Below are positions 23,767-32,934 of a DNA stretch of 64,000 bases, piece by piece. Source of the stretch: Pseudomonadota bacterium. GTDB taxonomy: Bacteria > Myxococcota_A > Polyangia > Polyangiales > Polyangiaceae. Both the position numbers and the translations under genes were made by a program. The number at the start of each line of letters is the position of its first letter. Positions within the stretch are counted from its first letter, which is position 1. The stretch is from NCBI GenBank assembly GCA_023431345.1, contig JAEYWK010000074.1:62001-126000 (forward strand), written 5' to 3'. The notes beneath the pieces were generated by a model. That model saw only the letters and a list, made by a program, of their open reading frames with translations. It was not told the DNA's origin and did no database searches.

Positions 23767-25104
23767 ATGGCAACGGAAAAAGGCAAAAAGGACGCGGGCA
23801 AAGAGCCGAAGAAGGTCGCCGCAAAGGCCGGCGGCTCCGGCTCCGGCGGCGGCGGCAAAGACGGCGGCGGCGGGAGCGGCCCCGAGTACGCGGCGGACAA
23901 CATTCGCCTCGGCGCGGCCGGTCAAGCGCTGTTCACCAAAGCCGTCGGCATCGGCGTCGCGGGCTTGCTCATCGCGGCCGTGCTCGGCTCGATGGAGGAC
24001 GACGCTTTCAAGCGCTTCTCGCTGTCCTACGTCACGGCGTACACCACGGTGCTGGCGATCGCGCTCGGTGGTTTGTTCTGGGTCACGCTCCAGCACTTGG
24101 TGAACGCGCACTGGAGCATCGTGCTCCGCCGCGTGGGCGAGCTGGTGGCGGCGCAAGCGCCGCTGATGGCGCTGCTCGCGCTGCCGATCGTGGTGCCGAT
24201 CTTCACCGGCAACTCGAGCATCTACATCTGGTCCAATCACGAGGCGGTCGAGCACAACCACCTGCTGCATCACAAGGCTGCCTACCTCAGCCCGACCGCG
24301 TTCTTGATCCGCTTCGTGGTGTACTTCGGCTTCTGGTCGCTGCTCGCGCGCTACTTCTTGAAGAGCTCGCTCGCACAAGACGCGAGCAAAGAGCCCGCCA
24401 CCATCATGGGCAAGATGAGGGCCGTCTCGGGTCCGGCCATGATCGGCTTCGGGCTCACGATGACGTTCTGCTCGATCGATCTGCTCATGTCGCTCGACCC
24501 GATGTGGTTCAGCACCATCTTCGGCGTTTACTATCTGGCCAGCTGCATCATCGGCGTGAACGCATTCCTCGCCCTCGGCGCGCTGTGGCTGCAGAAGCGC
24601 GGGGTGCTCGCGAAGAGCGTCTCGATCGAGCACCTGCACGACCTCGGCAAGATGGTGTTCGCGTTCACCATCTTCTGGGCTTACGTCGGCTTCTCGCAGT
24701 TCATGCTGATCTGGTACGCCAACATCCCGGAGGAGACGGGCTGGTACAAAGAGCGTTTCGAGGGCGGCTGGACGAGCGGCTGGGGTCTGCTGAGCGCGGT
24801 GCTGCTGTTCGGGCACTTCGTGATCCCGTTCTTCGGCCTCGTTTCTCGTCACATCAAGCGCCGCCCGCCCACGCTCGCCTTCTGGTGCGTGTGGCAGCTC
24901 GTGATGATCTACCTGGACATGTACTGGATGGTCATGCCGACGAGCGGTGCTCACTCGCCGCCGTTCGCGTTGATCGATCTGTGCTGCCTGATCGGCGTGC
25001 TCGGCGTGTTCATCAGCGGCATCGCCTTCCGCGCCAAGAACCTCAACCTCATGCCAACGAACGACCCGCGCCTGCCCAAGTCGCTGGCCTTCACCAACAT
25101 CTGA
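23767..25104 (+). CDS. actF: Alternative complex III second NrfD-like membrane subunit ActF
   Basis: A 445-aa integral membrane protein with about ten helices, the second PsrC/NrfD-like subunit of alternative complex III. The N-terminus is a soluble Lys/Gly-rich leader of about 45 residues with a long glycine run, absent from typical ActF. Membrane segments follow from ALFTKAVGIGVAGLLIAAVLG on. Recognisable features are LQHLVNAHWSIVLRR, IWSNHEAVEHNHLLHHKAAYL and SIDLLMSLDPMWFSTIFGVYY, all typical of ActF. The start is the ATG at 23767; 8 nt separate it from actDE. The next gene follows after 3 nt. Confidence 0.94.
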   Translation: MATEKGKKDAGKEPKKVAAKAGGSGSGGGGKDGGGGSGPEYAADNIRLGAAGQALFTKAVGIGVAGLLIAAVLGSMEDDAFKRFSLSYVTAYTTVLAIALGGLFWVTLQHLVNAHWSIVLRRVGELVAAQAPLMALLALPIVVPIFTGNSSIYIWSNHEAVEHNHLLHHKAAYLSPTAFLIRFVVYFGFWSLLARYFLKSSLAQDASKEPATIMGKMRAVSGPAMIGFGLTMTFCSIDLLMSLDPMWFSTIFGVYYLASCIIGVNAFLALGALWLQKRGVLAKSVSIEHLHDLGKMVFAFTIFWAYVGFSQFMLIWYANIPEETGWYKERFEGGWTSGWGLLSAVLLFGHFVIPFFGLVSRHIKRRPPTLAFWCVWQLVMIYLDMYWMVMPTSGAHSPPFALIDLCCLIGVLGVFISGIAFRAKNLNLMPTNDPRLPKSLAFTNI

Positions 25105-25107
25105 GCC

Positions 25108-25692
25108 ATGGCTACCGAATCCGACAACGTCAATTCTGGTGCGCTCGGGACGCTGGTCGCGGTCGGCACGATCGCGTTCTTCGGCATCGCGCTGGTGGTG
25201 ACCGCGCTCGTGCGGGCCGAGCTCGCCGAGGAAACGGCCAAGAAAGAGCTGGGAGCCGATCGCCCTTACCGTGATCTGATCGCCGAGCAGACCGCGAAGT
25301 TGTCGTCACCTGCCGCGTACGTGGATCGCGAGCGCGGCGTGGTGACGCTGCCGATCGAGCGCGCCATGGAGCTCACGGTCGCGGACCTCGTGAAAGATCC
25401 GAGCAGCGCCACGCCGCCCTCCGCCGGCGGCAGCGGCGGCAGCGGCGGCGGTGCGGCCGAAACGGCTGGTGCTGGCGGCGCTGGCGGCGCTGGCGCTGGC
25501 GGCGGAGCGAGCGCGACTGCGTCCCAAGGTGGCAAAGCGCCGAACGCCGCCCCCGACGGTGAAAAGCCGAAGGACGAGAAGGCGCCCGCGGGCGCGCAGC
25601 CAAAGCCCGCCCCCGTCGCGCCCACGCCTGCCCCCGCCGCGCCTTCCCCTGTTCCGGCGGCCCCTGCTCCCGCTCCCGTTCCTGCCCCGTAA
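25108..25692 (+). CDS. Small membrane-anchored protein of the act-cox operon, function unknown
   Basis: A 194-aa protein with one N-terminal helix (LGTLVAVGTIAFFGIALVVTALV, about 13-35) and a charged periplasmic or cytoplasmic segment ending with DRERGVVTLPIERAMELTVADLV (about 72-94). The last ~95 residues are a Gly/Ala then Pro/Ala/Lys low-complexity tail. I do not recognise a characterised family. Its position between actF and sco1, 3 nt after the former and overlapping the latter by one base, argues for a role in assembly or in linking the two complexes. It may be a lineage-specific subunit. Confidence 0.75.
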   Translation: MATESDNVNSGALGTLVAVGTIAFFGIALVVTALVRAELAEETAKKELGADRPYRDLIAEQTAKLSSPAAYVDRERGVVTLPIERAMELTVADLVKDPSSATPPSAGGSGGSGGGAAETAGAGGAGGAGAGGGASATASQGGKAPNAAPDGEKPKDEKAPAGAQPKPAPVAPTPAPAAPSPVPAAPAPAPVPAP

Positions 25693-26549
25693 TGCTCCGT
25701 AGCCTGCTCCGTCATGGAGCGAGCGCGCTCGTCGCCGCATCGCTCGCCCTCACCTCCGCTGCCGAGGCGGAACAGGTGTTGGCGCCCGATCGCACCGAGG
25801 CCGCTCCCAAGCGCCTCCAAGGGCTCGACGTCGTCGAGCACCTCGGCGAGCGCGTGCCCGAGTCGCTGGCGTTTCGCGACCACGACGGCAAGCAGGTGAA
25901 GCTGGGCGACTACCTGCACGGCGGCGTGCCGGTGATCCTCACCTTCAACTACTCCAGCTGCCCGATGCTGTGCAGCTTGCAGCTGAACGCGTTCGTCGAC
26001 GGCCTGAAGCAGCTCGATTTCACCGCCGGCAAAGACTTCCGCATCGTCACGGTGCTGCTCGATCCGGAAGAGACGAACGAGACGGCGCGGCGCTTCCGCT
26101 CGCGCTACCTCAGCCAGTACAACCGCCCCGGCAGCGAGGCGGGTTGGACGTTCCTCACCGGCTCGGACGAAAACATCCGCGCGATCGCCAAGGCTGTCGG
26201 CTTCTCCTACAGCTACAACGAGGTCCGCAAGGAGTACGTCCACCCGGCCGCGCTCACCTTGCTCAGCCCCGAGGGCAAGGTGGCGCGTTACCTGTACGGC
26301 CTCTCCTACCCGGAGAAGACGCTACGCCTGGGCGTGGTCGAAGCATCCGAGGGCCGCGTCGGCTCGAGCCTCGATCGCCTCGTTCTTTTCTGTTTCCACT
26401 ACGACTCGACCGAAGGCCGCTATGCCCCCATCGCCGCTCGCATCATGCAGATCGGCGGAGGCATCGGCTTGGTCGTCCTCGCAGGATTTCTGACGATTCT
26501 CATTCGGCGCGATAAGAAGCGCACCTTGGTCGAAAGCACAGCGCAATGA
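25692..26549 (+). CDS. SCO1/SenC-family copper chaperone
   Basis: A 285-aa thioredoxin-fold protein that in other bacteria delivers copper to the CuA centre of cytochrome oxidase subunit II. The copper site is SSCPMLCSLQ (C90 and C94), with the conserved His in EYVHPAAL (near 182). A signal peptide (LVAASLALTSAAEAE) exports it, and a C-terminal helix (about 254-274) anchors it in the membrane, so it faces the periplasm. It overlaps coxB by 4 nt (ATGA), which fits its client. No other oxidase assembly genes (haem A synthase, CtaG) are in the window. Confidence 0.93.
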   Translation: MLRSLLRHGASALVAASLALTSAAEAEQVLAPDRTEAAPKRLQGLDVVEHLGERVPESLAFRDHDGKQVKLGDYLHGGVPVILTFNYSSCPMLCSLQLNAFVDGLKQLDFTAGKDFRIVTVLLDPEETNETARRFRSRYLSQYNRPGSEAGWTFLTGSDENIRAIAKAVGFSYSYNEVRKEYVHPAALTLLSPEGKVARYLYGLSYPEKTLRLGVVEASEGRVGSSLDRLVLFCFHYDSTEGRYAPIAARIMQIGGGIGLVVLAGFLTILIRRDKKRTLVESTAQ

Positions 26550-27550
26550 CTCTCTCCCTGCTCGCCCTGCTGGCTGATCCGAAGCTGCCGGTGTCCCCGC
26601 CGTCGGACTCCTTCTGGCTCCCCATCGACGCCTCGGTGACGACGCGCAACATCGACTGGGTGTGGGATTTCATGGTGTGGATGAGCGTGCTCACGGCGCT
26701 CGCCATCTTCGTGGCGATGTTCCACTTCGCCACCAAGTACAAAGCCAAGTCGCGCGCCGCCAACGAGATCCCGGAGAAGAGCGCGGAGCACAACACCACG
26801 CTCGAAATCGTGTGGTCGGTGCTGCCGCTTTTCGTCGTGATCGCGCTGTTCGTTTGGGGCTTCAAGGGCTTCGTCGATCTGCGCACGCCCCCGAAGGACT
26901 CGATGGAGCTCCGCGCCAACGCGCAGAAGTGGAAGTGGACGTTCGACTACAAGTGCCCCACGGGCGGCATGACCGACGACACCCTGCACGTGCCCATCGA
27001 TCGCCCCGTGCGCATGCTGATCAGCTCCGTCGACGTGCTGCACGCGCTCTACATCCCCGCTTTCCGCACCAAGATGGACGCGGTTCCCGGCCGCTACACC
27101 GACCTCTGGTTCCAAGCCACGAAGGCCGGAGAATACCCGGTGTTCTGCGCCGAGTACTGCGGCACCTCGCACTCCGACATGCTTTCGACCGTGGTGGTTC
27201 ACCCCGCCGGCGAGTACGAGACCTGGCTGCGTACGGCTTGCGAGAAGGCCGACTCGATGGTGGGCCCGGAGCGCGGTAAGAAGCTCTACACCCAGCAGGG
27301 CTGCGACACGTGTCACAGCGTCGATGGCACCCCCAAGATCGGACCGACCTGGAAGGGCCTGTTCGGCAAGAGCGAGACCTTTGCCGACGGCTCCACCTCA
27401 CAAGCTGACGAGAACTACCTGCGCGAGTCGATGCTCGACCCGGCGGCCAAGGTGGTGAAGGGCTACGCGCCTTCCATGCCCACCTACCAAGGCAAGCTGA
27501 GCGACAAGGACATCGACGGCCTCGTCGAATACATCAAGACCCTGAAGTAG
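26546..27550 (+). CDS. coxB: Cytochrome c oxidase subunit II with fused cytochrome c (caa3 type)
   Basis: A 334-aa subunit II. Two N-terminal helices (about 40-60 and 85-105) are followed by the CuA cupredoxin domain: His in SVDVLHALYIP, then CAEYCGTSHSDM with both Cys, the His and the Met ligand. A C-terminal cytochrome c domain carries CDTCHS (near 252-257) and a candidate axial Met in YAPSMPTY. It accepts electrons from the quinol-oxidising complex and passes them via CuA to subunit I. The fused haem makes this a caa3 oxidase. It overlaps sco1 by 4 nt. Confidence 0.97.
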   Translation: MTLSLLALLADPKLPVSPPSDSFWLPIDASVTTRNIDWVWDFMVWMSVLTALAIFVAMFHFATKYKAKSRAANEIPEKSAEHNTTLEIVWSVLPLFVVIALFVWGFKGFVDLRTPPKDSMELRANAQKWKWTFDYKCPTGGMTDDTLHVPIDRPVRMLISSVDVLHALYIPAFRTKMDAVPGRYTDLWFQATKAGEYPVFCAEYCGTSHSDMLSTVVVHPAGEYETWLRTACEKADSMVGPERGKKLYTQQGCDTCHSVDGTPKIGPTWKGLFGKSETFADGSTSQADENYLRESMLDPAAKVVKGYAPSMPTYQGKLSDKDIDGLVEYIKTLK

Positions 27551-27562
27551 AAGGACAAAGCC

Positions 27563-29236
<1,674 letters not shown>

Positions 29237-29248
29237 GCAGGACGCAAG

Positions 29249-30241
29249 ATGTCTGAACCAAGCACGTCAACCGAGGCCGCCAAGAAGGCACCCTCGCCGC
29301 CTCCCGGTCATGGCCACGACGACCACGGGCACGGCCACGAGGCGCACGACCCGATCCACGCGGCGAACCCGCACCTGGCGCATCACTTCGATACGCCGCA
29401 GCAGCAGTTCGACTCCGGCAAGCTCGGCATCTGGCTGTTCCTGCTGACCGAGGTGCTGTTCTTCGCAGGCTTGTTCTGCGCCTACACCGTGTACCGGGCG
29501 ATGCACCCGGAGGTCTTCTTCTACGCCCACTACTTCCTCGACACGAAGCTGGGCGCGCTGAACACCTGCGTGCTGCTCATCTCCAGCCTCACGGCCGCGT
29601 GGGCCGTGCGCAACGCGCAGCTGGCGGAGAAGAAGGCGCTGATCATCAACATCGTGATCACGATCGCGTGCGCCTTCACCTTCATGTGCGTCAAGTACGT
29701 CGAGTACTCGCACAAGATTCACGATGGGCTGCTGCCGGGGCGCGCCTTCAACCCGACCCAGCAGGTGTGGGAGCTGAAGACCTTCCGCGACAAGCACCCC
29801 GCAGCGGCCGAGTACGCCGAGAAGCTGCACAAGAGCGCCAAGCAAGCCGAAGCCGCTGGCGCGTCACCGACCTCGGTGAGCGAGGGCGCGAGCGCAGGCG
29901 GAGAGGCCAAGGCGGCGCTCGCGGCGGAGCGCCCCACCCCCGAGCAGCTCGATCCGCTGATCCAAGCCGGCTTGGTCGGCCCGCGCTCGCTCGACCCGAG
30001 CGCGGCGATCTCGCGTCCGCGCATGGCGCACGTGTTCTTCGGCATCTACTTCTTCATGACCGGCCTGCACGGCTTCCACGTGCTGATCGGCATCGGCATC
30101 TGGGTCTGGATGCTGCTGAAGGCCATGAAGGGGCACTTCGGGCCGACCTACTTCGGGCCGATCGATTTCACCGCCCTGTACTGGCACTTGGTCGATCTGA
30201 TTTGGATCTACCTCTTCCCGCTGCTCTATCTCATCCACTGA
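29249..30241 (+). CDS. coxC: Cytochrome c oxidase subunit III with His-rich N-terminus and insert
   Basis: A 330-aa subunit III with about five helices: GKLGIWLFLLTEVLFFAGLFC, TCVLLISSLTAAWAV, ALIINIVITIACAFTFMCV, then HVFFGIYFFMTGLHGFHVLIG and the final WHLVDLIWIYLFPLLYLIH. The N-terminus carries a His/Asp/Gly stretch HGHDDHGHGHEAH (about 20-32). Between helices 3 and 4 is an unusual polar insert of roughly 80 residues (about 165-250), Ala/Glu-rich, which normal subunit III lacks. The insert should lie outside the membrane and may contact a neighbouring subunit. It starts 12 nt after coxA with AGGACG as ribosome site. Confidence 0.94.
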   Translation: MSEPSTSTEAAKKAPSPPPGHGHDDHGHGHEAHDPIHAANPHLAHHFDTPQQQFDSGKLGIWLFLLTEVLFFAGLFCAYTVYRAMHPEVFFYAHYFLDTKLGALNTCVLLISSLTAAWAVRNAQLAEKKALIINIVITIACAFTFMCVKYVEYSHKIHDGLLPGRAFNPTQQVWELKTFRDKHPAAAEYAEKLHKSAKQAEAAGASPTSVSEGASAGGEAKAALAAERPTPEQLDPLIQAGLVGPRSLDPSAAISRPRMAHVFFGIYFFMTGLHGFHVLIGIGIWVWMLLKAMKGHFGPTYFGPIDFTALYWHLVDLIWIYLFPLLYLIH

Positions 30242-30254
30242 AGGCGAGCTGACC

Positions 30255-30830
30255 ATGAGCGACGAGAAGCCCGAAACGAACGCGAATGACGTGGACAGCG
30301 ACTCCAAGGACGCGATCGCAGATCACGAAGCCAAGGACGAAGCCAAGGAAGGCGGTCGCGTGAGTAACCCCGACGGCACGACGACGACTACGGCCACCGA
30401 TCCGACCGACGAAGAAGCGGCGGAGCTCAACATGCCGCGCCCGACCACGCCCGAGGAGCACCGGCGCGATGACGGACACGATCACAGCCACGCTGACGGT
30501 CACGACCATGGGCTCGCCCACACCACGCCGGTCAGCCTGCTGTTCGGCATCCTCGGCGCGCTGCTGGTGCTGACGATCGCCACCGTGGCAGTGACGGCCG
30601 TCGATCTGGGAGCTCAGGGCAACCTGATCGTCGCCATGGCGATCGCCACCGTGAAGGCGGGGCTGGTCTGCACGTTCTTCATGCATCTGCTCTGGGACAA
30701 GAAGTTCAACACCATCTTGTTTCTGACGTCGGTGCTGTTCTTGATCCTGTTCCTGTCGATGTCGACGACGGATCGCGGCGAATACCAGCACCTGGTCGAC
30801 GAGTACCGCGCCCAGCAGCTCGGACAGTAG
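30255..30830 (+). CDS. coxD: Cytochrome c oxidase subunit IV
   Basis: A 191-aa subunit that completes the caa3 oxidase. The first ~90 residues are acidic and polar and contain a His-rich stretch (DGHDHSHADGHDHG, about 75-88). Three helices follow: LLFGILGALLVLTIATVAVT, LIVAMAIATVKAGLVCTFFMHL and TILFLTSVLFLILFLSM, in the form typical of the bacterial subunit IV family. The N-terminal extension is longer than usual. It is the last gene of the operon; the palindromic hairpin at 30830-30847 overlaps its stop. Confidence 0.9.
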   Translation: MSDEKPETNANDVDSDSKDAIADHEAKDEAKEGGRVSNPDGTTTTTATDPTDEEAAELNMPRPTTPEEHRRDDGHDHSHADGHDHGLAHTTPVSLLFGILGALLVLTIATVAVTAVDLGAQGNLIVAMAIATVKAGLVCTFFMHLLWDKKFNTILFLTSVLFLILFLSMSTTDRGEYQHLVDEYRAQQLGQ

Positions 30831-30847
30831 CGCTCGACGTCGAGCGC
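30830..30847. terminator. 18-bp perfect palindrome between converging operons
   Basis: GCGCTCGAC is mirrored exactly by GTCGAGCGC. It begins on the last base of the coxD stop and ends 15 nt before the stop of the receiver-kinase gene on the other strand. As RNA it would form a 7-bp stem with an ACGT loop in both directions. No T tract follows, so it may be a Rho-independent-like pause or simple RNA end protection. Confidence 0.5.
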
Positions 30848-30862
30848 GGCGCGCTCGGCGCC

Positions 30863-32107
30863 CTAAGCTCCAGCGCCGGCGTACGGGATGCGGATGATGG
30901 CCGCCGTCCCTCCGCCGGCGGCCGGGAGCAGCTCCAGAGTGCCCTCGTGCTTCTTGATGATCGAGTAAGCGATCGACAAGCCGAGACCGGTGCCCTGACC
31001 AACCGGCTTGGTCGTGAAGAACGGCTCGAACACCCGATCGCCGAGATCGCGCGGCACGCCGCAGCCCGTGTCGGTGACGCTGATCACGAACCAGTCACCC
31101 TCCACGCTCGTCTTGAGCACGATGGTGCCATCGGCCTCGATGGCGTCGATGGAGTTGGCGACCAGGTTCAAGAGCACCTGGTTGAGCAGCGCCGGGAAGC
31201 ACTCGATCGAGTCGACCGGGTCCAGCTCCCGGACGACGGCGATTCGCTCTTGCAGGCGATGACCTAGGATCATGAGCACCGAGTCGACACACTCGGCGAA
31301 GCTCACGACCTTACGCTCCCCCTCGTCGAGGCGCGAGAAAGCTCTGAGCTTCAACACCAAGTCGCGGATGCGCTCGAGCCCGTGCTGCGTCTCGTCGAGC
31401 CGCGAGCTGGCGCGCTGAAAGCGCTGCTCGGCCCGTGCTTTTTCGCCGGCCAGCATCTCGTCGCGAAATTGTTCGACCGAGCGACGCGTGGTGTCGATGT
31501 GGTTCAACGCGAACGACAAGGGGTTGTTGATCTCGTGGGCGATGCCCGCGACGAGCTCACCCAGCGAAGCCATCTTCGCGCTCTGCACCAGCTTGGCGTG
31601 CGTGGTCTTGACCTCGCGGTAGGCCTCTTCGAGGTCCTGATTGGTCTGTCGCAAGCTGGCGTTCGCTTGCGCGAGCTCGCGGTTGGCGTGCGCCAGCTTC
31701 TTGCGCTGGGCGTGCAGCTCCAGGAAGACTCGCACCTTGCTGCGCAGCACGGCCGGGTTGAGCGGCTTGAACAGGAAGTCCACCGCCCCCGAGTCGTAGC
31801 CACGCAAGATGTTGTCATCGCTGTGGTGAGTGGCGGTCAAGAAGATGATCGGCACGTCGCGCGTCGCCGGGTGCATGCGCACGTGTCGCGCCACCTCGTA
31901 GCCGTCAATCTCCGGCATTTGCACGTCGAGCAGCAAGACCGCGAACTCTTGACGGAGCAGCAAGCGAAGCGCCTGCTGCCCCGAGTTGGCAGAGACCACG
32001 TTGCAGGGCTGCCCTTCGAGCACCAGCTGCAGCACCGTCAAGTTCGCATCGACGTCGTCCACGATCAGCACCGACGGCAGCTCGCGCTCGAGGCCCGGGG
32101 CGCTCAT
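30863..32107 (-). CDS. Soluble receiver-histidine kinase
   Basis: A 414-aa cytoplasmic protein with an N-terminal receiver domain (acidic pair in LIVDDVD, phospho-acceptor D61 in LLLDVQMP, Lys in LFKPLNP) joined by a coiled coil (about 130-180) to a histidine kinase. The kinase has phospho-His H191 in GIAHEINNP, N box LNLVANSIDAI, G1 DTGCGVP and G2 GQGTGLGLSIA, all intact. It has no membrane segment, so its input is likely phosphotransfer from the hybrid kinase two genes upstream. It overlaps cheR by 4 nt (ATGA) and is the last gene of a five-gene minus-strand operon. No output domain is fused to it. Confidence 0.92.
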   Translation of the reverse strand: MSAPGLERELPSVLIVDDVDANLTVLQLVLEGQPCNVVSANSGQQALRLLLRQEFAVLLLDVQMPEIDGYEVARHVRMHPATRDVPIIFLTATHHSDDNILRGYDSGAVDFLFKPLNPAVLRSKVRVFLELHAQRKKLAHANRELAQANASLRQTNQDLEEAYREVKTTHAKLVQSAKMASLGELVAGIAHEINNPLSFALNHIDTTRRSVEQFRDEMLAGEKARAEQRFQRASSRLDETQHGLERIRDLVLKLRAFSRLDEGERKVVSFAECVDSVLMILGHRLQERIAVVRELDPVDSIECFPALLNQVLLNLVANSIDAIEADGTIVLKTSVEGDWFVISVTDTGCGVPRDLGDRVFEPFFTTKPVGQGTGLGLSIAYSIIKKHEGTLELLPAAGGGTAAIIRIPYAGAGA

Positions 32108-32934
32108 GCGTCACTCCGCCGCTGGAACAGGCGGTTTGCCGGCGAAACATCGGCATAGCGATCACGCTCGCCGGGCGGCAACGCTTCGCTGGCGCCCAAG
32201 CACAAGAAGCCTCCTCGAGCCAGCCCGTCTGCGAACAGCTCGAACACCCGACGGCGCAGCTCTTCGCCAAAGTAGATGAGCACGTTACGGCAGAATATCA
32301 GCTGCATCTCGCCGAGCGAGTAGTCGCTGACCAGATCGTGCTGGAAAACGTGCACGTTCTTCTTCAGCGCGGGCACGATCGAGACATTACCGTAACCGCG
32401 CAGCCAATAGCGGCCGAAGTCCTGCTGCCCGCCGGCGTCGCGGTAGTTCTGGGCCGAGCTCGCCAAGCTCGCCTCCGGGTACACGCCGTCGCGCGTCTGC
32501 TCGATGGCCGCCGTGCTCATGTCGGTCGCGTAGATCTGTGACCGCTCGTAGAGTCCCGCCTCGGCGAGCAAGATGGCGGTCGCGTAGACCTCTTGGCCCG
32601 AGGCGCAGCCGGCGTGCCAAACCTTGAGCTCTGGGTACGTGCGGAGCGCGGGGATGACGAGCTGGCGAATCGCCCGATACACGGGCGGATCGCGGAACAT
32701 CTCCGTCACGCGCACCGTCAGCACGTCGAGCACGGCCCCGAACACGGCCGGCTCTCGGATCAAGCGATGCTGCAGCTCGCCCAGGTTCTTGGCGCCGACC
32801 TTGGCTGCCGCAGCCGCCACCCGGCGCTGTATCGAGTCGCGCGCGTAGAGTCGGAAATCGTAGCCGTAGCAGGCGTTGATGGCGTCGAGCAGCAAGCTCA
32901 CCTCGAGCGCTTCTGCCGCATCCGGCGGCAACAT
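32104..32934 (-). CDS. CheR-family protein methyltransferase
   Basis: A 276-aa CheR-type SAM-dependent methyltransferase; CheR proteins methylate glutamates on chemoreceptors. The N-terminal helical part runs to about residue 65. TVRVTEMFRDP (~73-83) is the classic VTxFFR-like segment, followed by the SAM motif VWHAGCASGQEVYA (~105-118; usual W-S-A-A-C-S-x-G-E-E-P-Y), with Asp in YATDMS and the IFCRNVLIYF segment. No chemoreceptor, CheA or CheB is in the window, so its target may be the hybrid kinase encoded just upstream. Its ATG shares one base with that gene's stop (TGATG). Confidence 0.9.
   Translation of the reverse strand: MLPPDAAEALEVSLLLDAINACYGYDFRLYARDSIQRRVAAAAAKVGAKNLGELQHRLIREPAVFGAVLDVLTVRVTEMFRDPPVYRAIRQLVIPALRTYPELKVWHAGCASGQEVYATAILLAEAGLYERSQIYATDMSTAAIEQTRDGVYPEASLASSAQNYRDAGGQQDFGRYWLRGYGNVSIVPALKKNVHVFQHDLVSDYSLGEMQLIFCRNVLIYFGEELRRRVFELFADGLARGGFLCLGASEALPPGERDRYADVSPANRLFQRRSDA

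Noticed and set aside
25424..25690. Gly/Ala and Pro/Ala coding stretches that look like tandem repeats.
   Set aside because: They are low-complexity tails of the small membrane protein with no fixed repeat unit.
30830..30847. The coxD-end palindrome as a recombination site.
   Set aside because: It sits between two stops of converging genes and has no flanking repeats, so an RNA hairpin is the simpler reading.
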